From contig NZ_JAEDAE010000004.1 of NCBI RefSeq assembly GCF_016056375.1, forward strand, positions 310,001-374,000: DNA of 64,000 nucleotides. The letters are read 5' to 3'. This DNA is from Hymenobacter negativus (lineage in GTDB: Bacteria; Bacteroidota; Bacteroidia; Cytophagales; Hymenobacteraceae). The notes below the pieces were generated by a model. It was not told the origin of the DNA and did not search any database. It saw only the letters and a list, made by a program, of their open reading frames with translations. This document shows, in pieces, positions 52,333-60,585 of this stretch. Made by a program: the position numbers and the translations under genes. Every line of letters starts with the position of its first letter. Positions within the stretch are counted from its first letter, which is position 1.

Positions 52333-53622
52333 ATGACTGCCCCCGTTACCTCCTCCCCCGCCGCCCACCTCGACGCTACTGACCCGCTGGCCGCTTTCCG
52401 CCAGGAGTTTCACCTGCCGCCCGGCCCCGATGGCCAACCCTGCGCCTACTTCTGTGGCAACTCGCTGGGCCTGATGCCCAAGGCCGCCCGCGCCGCCGCC
52501 GAGCAGGAATTCGAAACCTGGGAACGGCTGGGCGTGGAGGGCCATTTCCACGCGCCTTCGTTCTGGATGCACTTCCATGACACCCTCACCGAGGCCACGG
52601 CCCGTCTGGTCGGTGCCAAACCCATCGAGGTAGTGGTGATGAACAACCTGACCGTGAATCTGCACCTGCTGCTGGTCACGTTTTACCGTCCCGCGGGCTC
52701 GCGCTACAAGATTTTGATGGAAGGCGGCGCGTTCCCGTCCGACCAGTACGCCATCGAAAGCCAGGCCCGTCTGCACGGCCTCGACCCCGATGAGGCCATC
52801 GTGGAGCTGGTGCCCCGCCCCGGCGAGCACACCCTGCGCACGGAAGACATTTTGACCAAAATTGCGGAGCTGGGTGACTCGCTCGCCACCGTGCTCATCG
52901 GCGGCGTGAACTACTACACCGGGCAGGCTTTCGACATGGCCGCCATTGCCACAGCAGGCCACGCCGTGGGTGCCTACGTGGGCTTCGACCTGGCCCACGC
53001 CGCCGGCAACCTCGACCTGCGCCTGCACGACTGGGACGTGGATTTTGCCTGCTGGTGCACTTACAAGTACCTAAATTCCGGCCCCGGCGGCACCTCGGGT
53101 GTGTTCGTAAACGAGCGGTTTGCCAACCGGCCCGACCTGGTGCGCCTGGCCGGCTGGTGGGGCCACGATGCCTCGGTGCGCTTCCAGATGAAGAAAGGGT
53201 TCCGGCCCATGCCCGGCGCGGCGGGCTGGCAGCTTTCCAATGCCCAGATTTTCCCGATGGCCATCCATCGCGCCAGCCTCGAAATAGTGGACCGGGCCGG
53301 TGGCATGGCCGTGCTGCGCCGCAAGAGCGAGCAGCTCACCGCCCGCCTCGAAAGCCTCATCCGGGGCCTGAATCTTCCCGCTGATAAGCTCGAAATCATC
53401 ACCCCCGCCGACCCGGCCCAGCGCGGCTGCCAGCTTTCGGTATTGGTACACGAGCGCGGGCGCGAGCTGTTCGACTTCCTGGCCGCGCAGGGCATCATCG
53501 CCGACTGGCGCGAGCCCAATGTTATCCGCCTGGCACCCGTGCCGCTCTATAATTCGTTTGAGGACGTGGAGCGGGTGGGCGCCGCGTTGCGGCAATGGAT
53601 GAATGAGCGAATGGGTGAATGA
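52333..53622 (+). CDS. kynU: Kynureninase
   Basis: PLP enzyme that cleaves kynurenine or 3-hydroxykynurenine to (3-hydroxy)anthranilate and alanine. 429 residues from the ATG at 52333. Motifs: YFCGNSLGLMPKAARAAAEQ, VVMNNLTVNLHLLL, GAYVGFDLAHAAGNLDLRLH, the PLP lysine K245 in WCTYKYLNSGPGG and GWWGHDASVRFQM. The last seven residues (MNERMGE) are encoded by the left arm of an inverted repeat, so the repeat may have extended the original C-terminus. It is the last gene of the dioxygenase-decarboxylase-kynureninase run. Confidence 0.96.
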   Translation: MTAPVTSSPAAHLDATDPLAAFRQEFHLPPGPDGQPCAYFCGNSLGLMPKAARAAAEQEFETWERLGVEGHFHAPSFWMHFHDTLTEATARLVGAKPIEVVVMNNLTVNLHLLLVTFYRPAGSRYKILMEGGAFPSDQYAIESQARLHGLDPDEAIVELVPRPGEHTLRTEDILTKIAELGDSLATVLIGGVNYYTGQAFDMAAIATAGHAVGAYVGFDLAHAAGNLDLRLHDWDVDFACWCTYKYLNSGPGGTSGVFVNERFANRPDLVRLAGWWGHDASVRFQMKKGFRPMPGAAGWQLSNAQIFPMAIHRASLEIVDRAGGMAVLRRKSEQLTARLESLIRGLNLPADKLEIITPADPAQRGCQLSVLVHERGRELFDFLAAQGIIADWREPNVIRLAPVPLYNSFEDVERVGAALRQWMNERMGE

Positions 53623-53698
53623 GTGAATGTTTTCATTTATCTCTTCAATACATCTGCCTATTCATTCACGCATTCGCTCATTCACCCATTCACCCATT
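53594..53698. repeat. Inverted repeat made of GAATGAGTGAATG words, overlapping the kynU 3' end
   Basis: Left arm AATGGATGAATGAGCGAATG then GGTGAATGAGTGAATG, right arm CATTCATTCACGCATTCGCT-like TATTCATTCACGCATTCGCT then CATTCACCCATTCACCCATT. The words repeat within each arm, so several registers of pairing are possible. The kynU stop (53620-53622) is in the left arm, and the next gene starts five bases after the right arm. Confidence 0.88.
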
Positions 53699-53702
53699 GA
53701 AA

Positions 53703-54398
53703 ATGGAAGATTACGCCGCCAAGATGCTGCTCAAGACCGACGCGGCCCTGCGCGAGTACGTGACCGGCCATGTCCAGTACCGCGAAGCTGCCGTGCTCGC
53801 CGCCCTCGATGAGCTGCGCCGCCGGGGCCAGCCCGCCCCCGAGGAAGCCGCCCTGCGCCCTGCTCTCGAAGCTGGGGCCGCCGCCCAGCGCACCCTCGAA
53901 GAGGCCGCCGAAGCCGAGCGCCGCCGGGAACTTCCGGCTTCCGTTTCTGACGACGCTGAAGCCGACGAAAACACGCCCGCGCTGTATTCGCCGGTGACCA
54001 TCGTGCTGTTCTCCATCCCGTTTACGCTGCTGGCGGGTGCCGTGCTGCTGGGCCTCAACCTGTGGCGGCTCGGCCGCAAGCGGGCGCTGCTCAGCCTGGC
54101 AGTTTTCATCGTGGCCTACCTGCTGGTTGGCATGCTGGCCCTGAGCTGGGCGCTGCCCCGCTATGGCCTGAGCCCGTGGTACGGGCCGCTGTTCAATCTG
54201 CCTGCTATTCTGGCCTATGTGCTGTGGTTCTGGCCGCGCTATGTGGGGCAGCCGGTGTACCGCAACCGCAGCTGGCTGCCGCCGCTGCTGGTGTGCTTTG
54301 CCCTGGCCTACGGAGCCCAGCGCTTTCAGTCCTACATGCTGCAGCAGCAGCCCAAAGAGGTACAGCAGGAATTTGAGCGCATGATGCCGAAGCAGTAG
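53703..54398 (+). CDS. Membrane protein of unknown function
   Basis: A 231-residue protein. Residues 1-95 are a charged, Ala/Glu-rich helical cytoplasmic part (LAALDELRRRGQPAPEEAAL, RTLEEAAEAERRRELP), followed by four transmembrane helices (VTIVLFSIPFTLLAGAVLLG, ALLSLAVFIVAYLLVGMLAL, LPAILAYVLWFWP, WLPPLLVCFALAYGAQ) and a charged tail. No family recognised. It starts directly after the repeat that ends kynU and is in the same direction, but nothing ties it to kynurenine. Confidence 0.75.
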   Translation: MEDYAAKMLLKTDAALREYVTGHVQYREAAVLAALDELRRRGQPAPEEAALRPALEAGAAAQRTLEEAAEAERRRELPASVSDDAEADENTPALYSPVTIVLFSIPFTLLAGAVLLGLNLWRLGRKRALLSLAVFIVAYLLVGMLALSWALPRYGLSPWYGPLFNLPAILAYVLWFWPRYVGQPVYRNRSWLPPLLVCFALAYGAQRFQSYMLQQQPKEVQQEFERMMPKQ

Positions 54399-54408
54399 GC
54401 CCACTGGC

Positions 54409-56043
54409 CTACCACTGGTGCAGCACCGATAGCGCCGTAATGCCGAATGGCTTCACGGCATATATTTCGCCGCCCAGGGTTTCCGTATAAGGCTCAGCCC
54501 GTGTCCGATAAGCGCCGAGAAAATACAGCGTGGGGCCGGCTTCCACCCACTGCCCGGGTTGCCATACGCGGAAGCGCGCCCGGATTTCCGGCTTTATAAT
54601 GGCCAGGTTGTTCTCGATGACGCCGTCGTTTTGGGCCATCACATTGAGCTGCGGAGCGGGGTCGTGCGCGGCTATCCATTCCAGCCCCTGCCGGTACGAC
54701 AGGCCCCAATAGTCGCGCTCAAACAATCGTGCTGCCTGCTCGCCCGATAAAAAGGAAAAATAAACCTGTTCCTGCGGGTGCGCCTGCATTATGCGGCCAA
54801 TGGTATAGGCCACCTCAAGGCTGGCCAGCGAGGCCGCGCCTATCGCAACCGGCCGTAGCCAGCGCAGCTGCCGCCCCTGCTGCCACAATGCCCAGGCGCC
54901 GCGCAATGCCACCAGCAGCAGGGCCGGATACACGAAATACAGATGCCGCCAGCCGTCGTAAATAACCGAATTCAGGGCGATGACCATGATGATGGGCAGG
55001 GCAAACCAACCCATAAACAATACATCCAGCCGCCCCTCGAATGTGCGCAGATAGTCGAGGGGCCGGCGCAGCAGCGCGTAGCCAATTGCCCCTGCGCCAA
55101 GCAAAAATGCCACGATGTAGGCAATGGGAGTGGTTATAATTATCCAGACCGGGGCGTAGTGCCAGGGCAGGGCCAGCGCCGATTCGAACGCGCCCATGTA
55201 AAGGACCAGACCGCCCCAACGGAAACGCTTCATGTTTTCGAGCGCGGTCAGGAAGTTGTCCAGCGGGGCTTCCCACAGGTAGGGCCACCCCGCAATAATT
55301 ACGATTACCGTCACAATGCCAAAGAGGAGAAACGCTTTGGCAAATTGCAGGCGGCGCGTCCGGTCGGCGGAGCTAAATAGTATTTCCAATCCGACCATGC
55401 CCACGGTGAAAGCAACGAGTAGCACGCCCAGGATGCGGACATCGATGGCTGCTGCCGTGGCCACGCCGTGCACGGCTGCGCGGGCCAGCGAGGGCCGCTG
55501 CAGCAAGCGTACTAAGGTATAAGCCCCCAAAATGAAAAATGCCATAAAAACCACGTCCTTGCCGTTATAAAACGCTTCGGCAAAGAAGCGGGGAGACAGC
55601 ACCAAAAGTGTGCTCAGGGCCAGGCCCAACCACCAGCTATTGAAGCGAATACGGCCAATTCGATACAGCGCCCAGGTGCCCGCCGCAAAAACAGCAAACA
55701 CCGCAAAGTGCCGCATCAGGAAGTACGTACGCGAGTCGTCGATGCCAATAATCTGGTCGATAAAGGCAAGCGGCATTTCAAAGAATACCCCGTGGTCATT
55801 ATCGAGGTAGCCATGGATATCAGGCGTATTGGCAAAGTGTTGGCCGGCCCACCCCGGCGCCACGAACCCGGCCACGTATTTTGCGCTCACCATGCCGTTG
55901 CTACGGTCGGCCGGCTCGTCCCACGATACTCCGTAGTCTTTGTAGCAGCACAGGCCCAGCACCAGCAGCAGGCCAAAGTAAAGTCGTACGTAGAATGAAC
56001 CCCCTCGAGCGGTGAGAAAAGTGCGTAGATTAAAAGTGGACAT
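54409..56043 (-). CDS. Glycosyltransferase family 39-like (PMT/ArnT type) membrane protein
   Basis: A 544-residue protein with about eleven transmembrane helices. The first loop has the acidic DYGVSWDEPADRSNG, as in ArnT/PMT enzymes where an early Asp-Glu pair is catalytic; later DSRTYFLMRHFAVFAVFAAG and FNSWWLGLALSTLLVLSPRF are typical of the family. These enzymes transfer a sugar from a polyprenyl phosphate to lipid A, protein or polysaccharide. It is convergent with the membrane protein at 53703. Confidence 0.82.
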   Translation of the reverse strand: MSTFNLRTFLTARGGSFYVRLYFGLLLVLGLCCYKDYGVSWDEPADRSNGMVSAKYVAGFVAPGWAGQHFANTPDIHGYLDNDHGVFFEMPLAFIDQIIGIDDSRTYFLMRHFAVFAVFAAGTWALYRIGRIRFNSWWLGLALSTLLVLSPRFFAEAFYNGKDVVFMAFFILGAYTLVRLLQRPSLARAAVHGVATAAAIDVRILGVLLVAFTVGMVGLEILFSSADRTRRLQFAKAFLLFGIVTVIVIIAGWPYLWEAPLDNFLTALENMKRFRWGGLVLYMGAFESALALPWHYAPVWIIITTPIAYIVAFLLGAGAIGYALLRRPLDYLRTFEGRLDVLFMGWFALPIIMVIALNSVIYDGWRHLYFVYPALLLVALRGAWALWQQGRQLRWLRPVAIGAASLASLEVAYTIGRIMQAHPQEQVYFSFLSGEQAARLFERDYWGLSYRQGLEWIAAHDPAPQLNVMAQNDGVIENNLAIIKPEIRARFRVWQPGQWVEAGPTLYFLGAYRTRAEPYTETLGGEIYAVKPFGITALSVLHQW

Positions 56044-56224
56044 GAAAAGACACCCTACTGTGGAAAGGAATTAGGAAGACACCAGTCAAAAATTCCTCAA
56101 ATCTACCCTCCCAGCGCTTAGCTAGCTCCAAATCGGACAGATGCCTCAACTTTTCGGACTAAGGCTGGCCCCGTTTTGCGAAGCCCTGGCGAAACCATAG
56201 CCGTTCAAACTCCTCCCATTGGCC

Positions 56225-56824
56225 ATGATTTTATCCGAGTTGCCCCTCCCCCAGGCCGAGCTGTTGTTCGACTCCACTTTTCTCCCGGCTGCTGAAGCGG
56301 AAGCCCTGCTCGCGCAGCTCACCGCCGAAGTGGCCTGGGAGCAGCGGTCGATTCGCATTTTCGGGCAGCAGATTCCGCAGCCGCGCCTCACCGCCTGGTA
56401 CGGCGATGCCGAGGCCCGCTACACTTACTCGGGCCTGGCCTGGGAGCCGCGCCCCTGGCTGCCCGCTTTGCAAGGGCTACGCCAACGCCTCGAAACGGCC
56501 ACCGGGGCCCGCTTTAACAGCGTGCTGCTGAACCTGTACCGCGACGGCCGCGACAGCATGGGCTGGCACGCCGACGATGAGCCCGAGCTGGGTCCCGCGC
56601 CCGTCATTGCCTCGCTCAGCCTGGGCGCCACGCGCCGCTTCCGCCTGCGCCCACACGCCGGGCTAGCCCACGCCCCGTTTGGCCTCGACCTGCCCAGTGG
56701 CAGCCTGCTGCTGATGCGCGGCCCCACCCAGCAGTACTGGCAGCACGCCCTGCCCAAAACGGCCCGGCCCATCGGCCCGCGCCTCAACCTCACCTTTCGG
56801 TGGGTGGCGGGGGCAGTTGGCTAA
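56225..56824 (+). CDS. AlkB-like 2-oxoglutarate/Fe(II) dioxygenase
   Basis: A 199-residue AlkB-family oxygenase. The iron ligands are H115 and D117 in MGWHADDEPELG and H174 in YWQHALPKT; 2-oxoglutarate binding arginines are in RLNLTFRWV (R186, R192). The pattern RFNSVLLNLYRDGRDSMGWH and SLSLGATRRFRLR resembles the ALKBH2/3-like branch, which demethylates alkylated DNA or RNA bases. The ATG at 56225 is preferred to a TTG two codons earlier. Monocistronic. Confidence 0.93.
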   Translation: MILSELPLPQAELLFDSTFLPAAEAEALLAQLTAEVAWEQRSIRIFGQQIPQPRLTAWYGDAEARYTYSGLAWEPRPWLPALQGLRQRLETATGARFNSVLLNLYRDGRDSMGWHADDEPELGPAPVIASLSLGATRRFRLRPHAGLAHAPFGLDLPSGSLLLMRGPTQQYWQHALPKTARPIGPRLNLTFRWVAGAVG

Positions 56825-57218
56825 TAGCGAATTCGGGGGTGGCCAAACAACCGCGGACAAAATCCGTCGCCGACCTCATACTCTCCCACCCGAAAAACCG
56901 GGGTCAGACTGACTTTTGCCCCACCAGCCAAGCCAGCAGCCGGAGGCTCGTCTACCACAAGTGGCGAATCGGGTACGGCGGCGGGTGCAAGCCGACGGGA
57001 AGTGGCGGAACGGGGCATAAGCAGGGCGAATAATAGCGGAGAGAAGCGCTGGTTACCTCAACCGTATTCAGCTACCTGAAGCTGCGGCATCCGGGCTTTT
57101 ACAAGGAGCGTACCAGCCTGGCTGCCAAGCGCCACCGTAGCCGCAACCCGTTATCCGAGGCCAACAAAAAAGCCCCAACCAGAAACTGGTTGGGGCTTTA
57201 CAGCAACGATGTTTTTCA
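56825..57218. other. Non-coding stretch of about 390 bases with degraded-looking coding sequence
   Basis: No complete gene was found. The part 57035-57160 reads in one plus frame as YLKLRHPGFYKERTSLAAKR with coding-like character, but has a stop just upstream and no start, so it may be a fragment of a lost gene. GGGGTCAGACTGACTTTTG at about 56900 resembles sequence often seen beside transposase genes. The end holds the TonB receptor's terminator. Confidence 0.4.
57168..57199 (-). terminator. Intrinsic terminator of the TonB receptor gene
   Basis: AAAGCCCCAACCAG, loop AAA, CTGGTTGGGGCTTT. On the minus strand it follows the receptor's stop and the stem is followed by a run of T. Strong intrinsic terminator. 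Confidence 0.92.
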
Positions 57219-60008
57219 CTATTTGATGTCGAACAACAGCCCGAAGTAGCCGATGCGGCCATAGCTGGGCGCGCCGTACACCTGCAGGTTGGCCGTATCG
57301 AAAAGGTTGGTAACGCCGGCTTGCAGCGTAGTGTGCAGGCTCTTGAGGGTGTAGCCCAGCTGGGCATCCACGGTCTGGGCCGTGGGTACGGTGCCGGTGG
57401 CGAAGGTAGACTCGTAGAGGAAGCTGTCGACCCAGCGGTAGTTCAAGTTGTAGCTCAGGGCACGGTTCAGCAGCTGGCCGTCGAGGCCGAGGTTGAACTT
57501 GTTCTTCGGCGTGTTGAAAAACGACTGCGTGCCAGCTTTGAAGTCTTTCGTGATGAGGTCGTTGTAGCTGTAGTTGCCGTTCACGGTGAGACCCGGCGCG
57601 AAGGCGTAACTCAGCGTAATGCCGGCACCCTGGCTTTGCACGCGCTGGTCCACGTTGGCCGCAATCTGAATCACGCGCACGTTGCTGCCGGGCGCGTTGG
57701 TGGTTGCCAGCTCGGCCGGCGCAGGGCGGGTGCCATCGAGACGGCCCACAAAGTTCTGGGTGGCAATGAAGTTGTTGTACGTGCTGTAGAAGTAGTCTAC
57801 GTCGATGTAGAACTTCTTAAACAGCTCGGCACGGTAGCCCACTTCGTAGCTGTTCACTTCTTCGAGGCGCAGCTTGTCGGCGTGGTAGAGGTTGGCGGCA
57901 TCGGCCGGCGAAGCGCCCTTGAGCACGTTGAGCGTATAGCCGTCGAAGCCGCTGCGCACGTTGCCCAGCAGAAAGGCGCGGCCCACGTCGAGCCGGATGT
58001 ACTGGTCGTTCTGCGTGGGAGCCCGGAAGGCCCGGCTGAAGCTGGCGCGGAAGTTCTGGAGCTTATCGGCCCCCAGCGAGTACACCACCGAAGCCCGGGG
58101 CGAAAACGCGGTGCCGAAGTTCTGAAACTGGTCGACGCGACCGGCGGCCGCCAGCTTCAGGTGGTCATCGAGCAGCGTTTTGGTGGCCTGGGCGTAGGCC
58201 CCGTATTCGTAGTTCTTAATGCGGTCGCCGCCCTTGGTATCCTCAAACAAGCTGCCATCGGAGCCAAGCAGGTACTGGCGGTAGGCCGCGCCCACGGTCA
58301 GGTTGGCAATGCTGTTGTTGAAGGTGTACTGCCCGCTGCCTTCGTTGAGCACGGAGCGAATGAACAAGCGCGCCCCCTGTCCCGGCGTCTGGTCGTGAAT
58401 AATCTTGTTGCGGGCATCATTAAACGCCTGGGTACCGGGCTGCAGCAGCGGCGCGAGCTTGCCGGCTTCTTGGCGGGCTGTTTGGGCAGCCAGGTCGGCG
58501 TTTTGCCCATTGGTGGCGTAGGCCGTATTGTAGCGGGAGGCATAGGTGCCGATGTAGCGGGCACCGTAGCTCACGGGTTTGCCACTGGCATCTACTTGCA
58601 AAATGGGAGCGCCGCTGGCATCGTACCGGGCGTTGCCGTTGGCATCCACCGCAATGGCCTGCTGTGCTTGCAGAAAAGCCCCCAGAAAGCCCAGGTTATA
58701 GGAGCCGTCCTGTTGCGGGTCGCTCTTGCCCGAGAAGTCATGCGTGGTGAAACCGCGCACAAACCAATTGCGCCCTTCCAGCTGCACGCGGCCCTGGTGG
58801 GCCCCACCGTCCACGAACCGGTAGCGGCTGGCGCTCTGGTAAGACGTAGTCGCGTTGGTATATTTATAATCTACGGTAGCCTTAATGCTGTTGGTAATCA
58901 GCACTGCCAGGCTGGGCGCCACTTTGTAGGAATGCGTTTTTTTGTCGCCGGCCACCAGGTCGCTTTCGCTGAATCCGGGCAGAAACAGGGTTTTGTTGGC
59001 CAGCAACGGCCCGGCATAAACGGCACCGGGAGCGGTAGTTGGGGCGGCAGCGAACGTAGTGCCCACGTCGCCGTAGCGGCTCACCGCGTCGTAGCCCAGG
59101 TTGGAGCCGGCGGGGTTGTTGGCCGGCTCAATCAGGGCCGAAGTCGCGTCCATGTTGGTAGCCAGAAAATCGGTGGCCGTGGTGGCCCCGCCCGAGATTT
59201 TGAACGCCACCCGCTCGCCGATTTTGGTGGCGTAGCGCAGCTGGCCATCCAGCAGGTCGCGGTTGCCGCCGCGCAGGCGCACCGTCAGGCCGGGGTCTTT
59301 GAATGGGTCTTTCGAGTTGGTGAGCAGCACGCCGTTGAAGGCGTTGGCCCCGTAGAGGGCCGAGGCCGGGCCGTGCACAATCTCCACGCTGGCCACATCC
59401 AGCACCGGCGCGCCCAGCAGGTTGCCGAAGTAGCTGCTCAGGCTGGGCACCTGCGTATCCATATAGTCCGAGAGCTGAATGACCCGCTCCGAACGCGAGG
59501 AGTTGAAGCCACGCGTGCTGAAGCTGGTGGTGAGCATACTGGAACTGCTCACATCGATGCCCTTGAAACGGCCGAGGCCGGCCACCAAATCGGGGGTAGT
59601 AATCTGCTCCACCTGGCGCTGGTTGAGCTTTTCCACCGTCACCGGCACCTGGCCGATGCTTTCCTCCACGCGGGAGGCCGCCACCACCACCTGGTCGAGC
59701 ACGGCACTGGGCCGCAGCGTTACCACCAGCGCATTGTCGGGCTGGGCCAGGGTGAGCACCTGAGTTTCGTAGCCCACAAACGAAATGGACAGCACCTGCG
59801 GGCCCTTAGAAAAATCCGCTTTTATTTGAAACTGGCCTTCCTCGTTGGTGCTGCCGCCGTTGTAGGTGCCTTTGAAGAAAATGGTGGCCCCGGGCAAGGG
59901 CATTCCGGCCTCCGTTTGCACAGTGCCGCTAATGGTTTGGGGAACCTGCGCCCAGCTGTTCAACGACAGCAACAGGCCCAGGATAAGAAAGAAGTAACGT
60001 TGTTGCAT
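57219..60008 (-). CDS. TonB-dependent outer-membrane receptor
   Basis: A 929-residue outer-membrane transporter. Signal peptide FFLILGLLLSLNSWAQ, then a carboxypeptidase D-like regulatory beta-sandwich (ISGTVQTEAGMPLPGATIFF, GQFQIKADF, SISFVGYETQV), a plug domain (VVVAASRVEESIGQVPVTVE, VEIVHGPASALYGANAFNGV) and a long beta-barrel ending YGRIGYFGLLFDIK. The carboxypeptidase-like start is typical for SusC-related receptors of this phylum, but no SusD gene is adjacent, so it is more likely a siderophore/metal or cofactor receptor. The ATG at 60008 is preferred over one ten codons earlier. Confidence 0.95.
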   Translation of the reverse strand: MQQRYFFLILGLLLSLNSWAQVPQTISGTVQTEAGMPLPGATIFFKGTYNGGSTNEEGQFQIKADFSKGPQVLSISFVGYETQVLTLAQPDNALVVTLRPSAVLDQVVVAASRVEESIGQVPVTVEKLNQRQVEQITTPDLVAGLGRFKGIDVSSSSMLTTSFSTRGFNSSRSERVIQLSDYMDTQVPSLSSYFGNLLGAPVLDVASVEIVHGPASALYGANAFNGVLLTNSKDPFKDPGLTVRLRGGNRDLLDGQLRYATKIGERVAFKISGGATTATDFLATNMDATSALIEPANNPAGSNLGYDAVSRYGDVGTTFAAAPTTAPGAVYAGPLLANKTLFLPGFSESDLVAGDKKTHSYKVAPSLAVLITNSIKATVDYKYTNATTSYQSASRYRFVDGGAHQGRVQLEGRNWFVRGFTTHDFSGKSDPQQDGSYNLGFLGAFLQAQQAIAVDANGNARYDASGAPILQVDASGKPVSYGARYIGTYASRYNTAYATNGQNADLAAQTARQEAGKLAPLLQPGTQAFNDARNKIIHDQTPGQGARLFIRSVLNEGSGQYTFNNSIANLTVGAAYRQYLLGSDGSLFEDTKGGDRIKNYEYGAYAQATKTLLDDHLKLAAAGRVDQFQNFGTAFSPRASVVYSLGADKLQNFRASFSRAFRAPTQNDQYIRLDVGRAFLLGNVRSGFDGYTLNVLKGASPADAANLYHADKLRLEEVNSYEVGYRAELFKKFYIDVDYFYSTYNNFIATQNFVGRLDGTRPAPAELATTNAPGSNVRVIQIAANVDQRVQSQGAGITLSYAFAPGLTVNGNYSYNDLITKDFKAGTQSFFNTPKNKFNLGLDGQLLNRALSYNLNYRWVDSFLYESTFATGTVPTAQTVDAQLGYTLKSLHTTLQAGVTNLFDTANLQVYGAPSYGRIGYFGLLFDIK

Positions 60009-60035
60009 TATTCGGGAATATTTGAAAATAGTATG

Positions 60036-60043
60036 CAAACCTA
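60036..60043 (-). promoter_or_regulatory. -7 box (TAGGTTTG) for the TonB receptor gene
   Basis: CAAACCTA on the plus strand reads TAGGTTTG on the minus strand, a full match to TAnnTTTG, 27 bases before the ATG at 60008. A TTG lies further upstream, at 26 bases instead of about 19. Confidence 0.45.
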
Positions 60044-60125
60044 CTACTTTTTCCCGATACCGTGCATGACAACCGCTTATCTAATTACTCCAATAGTCGA
60101 GTTATTTATTCTGAATAATAATGTG

Positions 60126-60389
60126 TTAGTATCTAATATCAGGATGACCGGTCAGTTGCGGGTCACCTTCCTCGCCTACCAAGTAGCTTCCCACCTGCAA
60201 CATGAGGCCGATGGGAGCCAATAGCGCTATTGGGGGCTGCGTGCGCCGCCACGCCGCCATGCTGGGCGCGTACCGGGCATCGGCCGAAAGCGGCCAGTGC
60301 CGCGACTCAGCCCTCGCCCGCAGCGTCCTACGACGCCACCGCATATACCCCACCCGCTTGTACCGAAATCGGAAATGTGTCATAGCCAA
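60126..60389 (-). CDS. Doubtful small basic ORF
   Basis: An 87-residue frame beginning MAMTHFRFRYKRVGYM. It is rich in R, W and A, with one possible hydrophobic segment (PIALLAPIGLMLQVGSYLVG). Codon use is partly like its neighbours. No homology recognised and no upstream signal; it lies upstream of the TonB receptor in the same direction. Listed only because it is the sole frame in a long gap. Confidence 0.25.
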   Translation of the reverse strand: MAMTHFRFRYKRVGYMRWRRRTLRARAESRHWPLSADARYAPSMAAWRRTQPPIALLAPIGLMLQVGSYLVGEEGDPQLTGHPDIRY

Positions 60390-60585
60390 AGTTGTTTTAG
60401 TTCTAATTCGTCAAAGGTCTGGTAAACGTTGCCTGACCGGCGATTTTTACGACGAATTATAAATTTTAGCCGATGAATGCAATTGATAGCTCGTCGGCTT
60501 TTTGTGCCTGAATGGCTAAGCGCACGGACCGTAGTAGCTTCGCCGCTGCTTCCTGCCCACCCGTATTACAAGCACCACCCTCCTG

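Larger units (their letters stand above)
60009..60585. other. Spacer of about 580 bases before kmo
   Basis: Contains the receptor's -7 box (60036-60043) and, at 60126-60389 on the minus strand, an open frame of 87 residues (MAMTHFRFRYKRVGYMRWRR...) that is very Arg/Trp-rich and has no known match. The rest shows no repeat or hairpin. Confidence 0.5.

Noticed and set aside
57321-60224. 967-codon plus-strand frame opposite the TonB receptor
   Set aside because: No stop by composition only; the receptor on the minus strand has signal peptide, plug and barrel.
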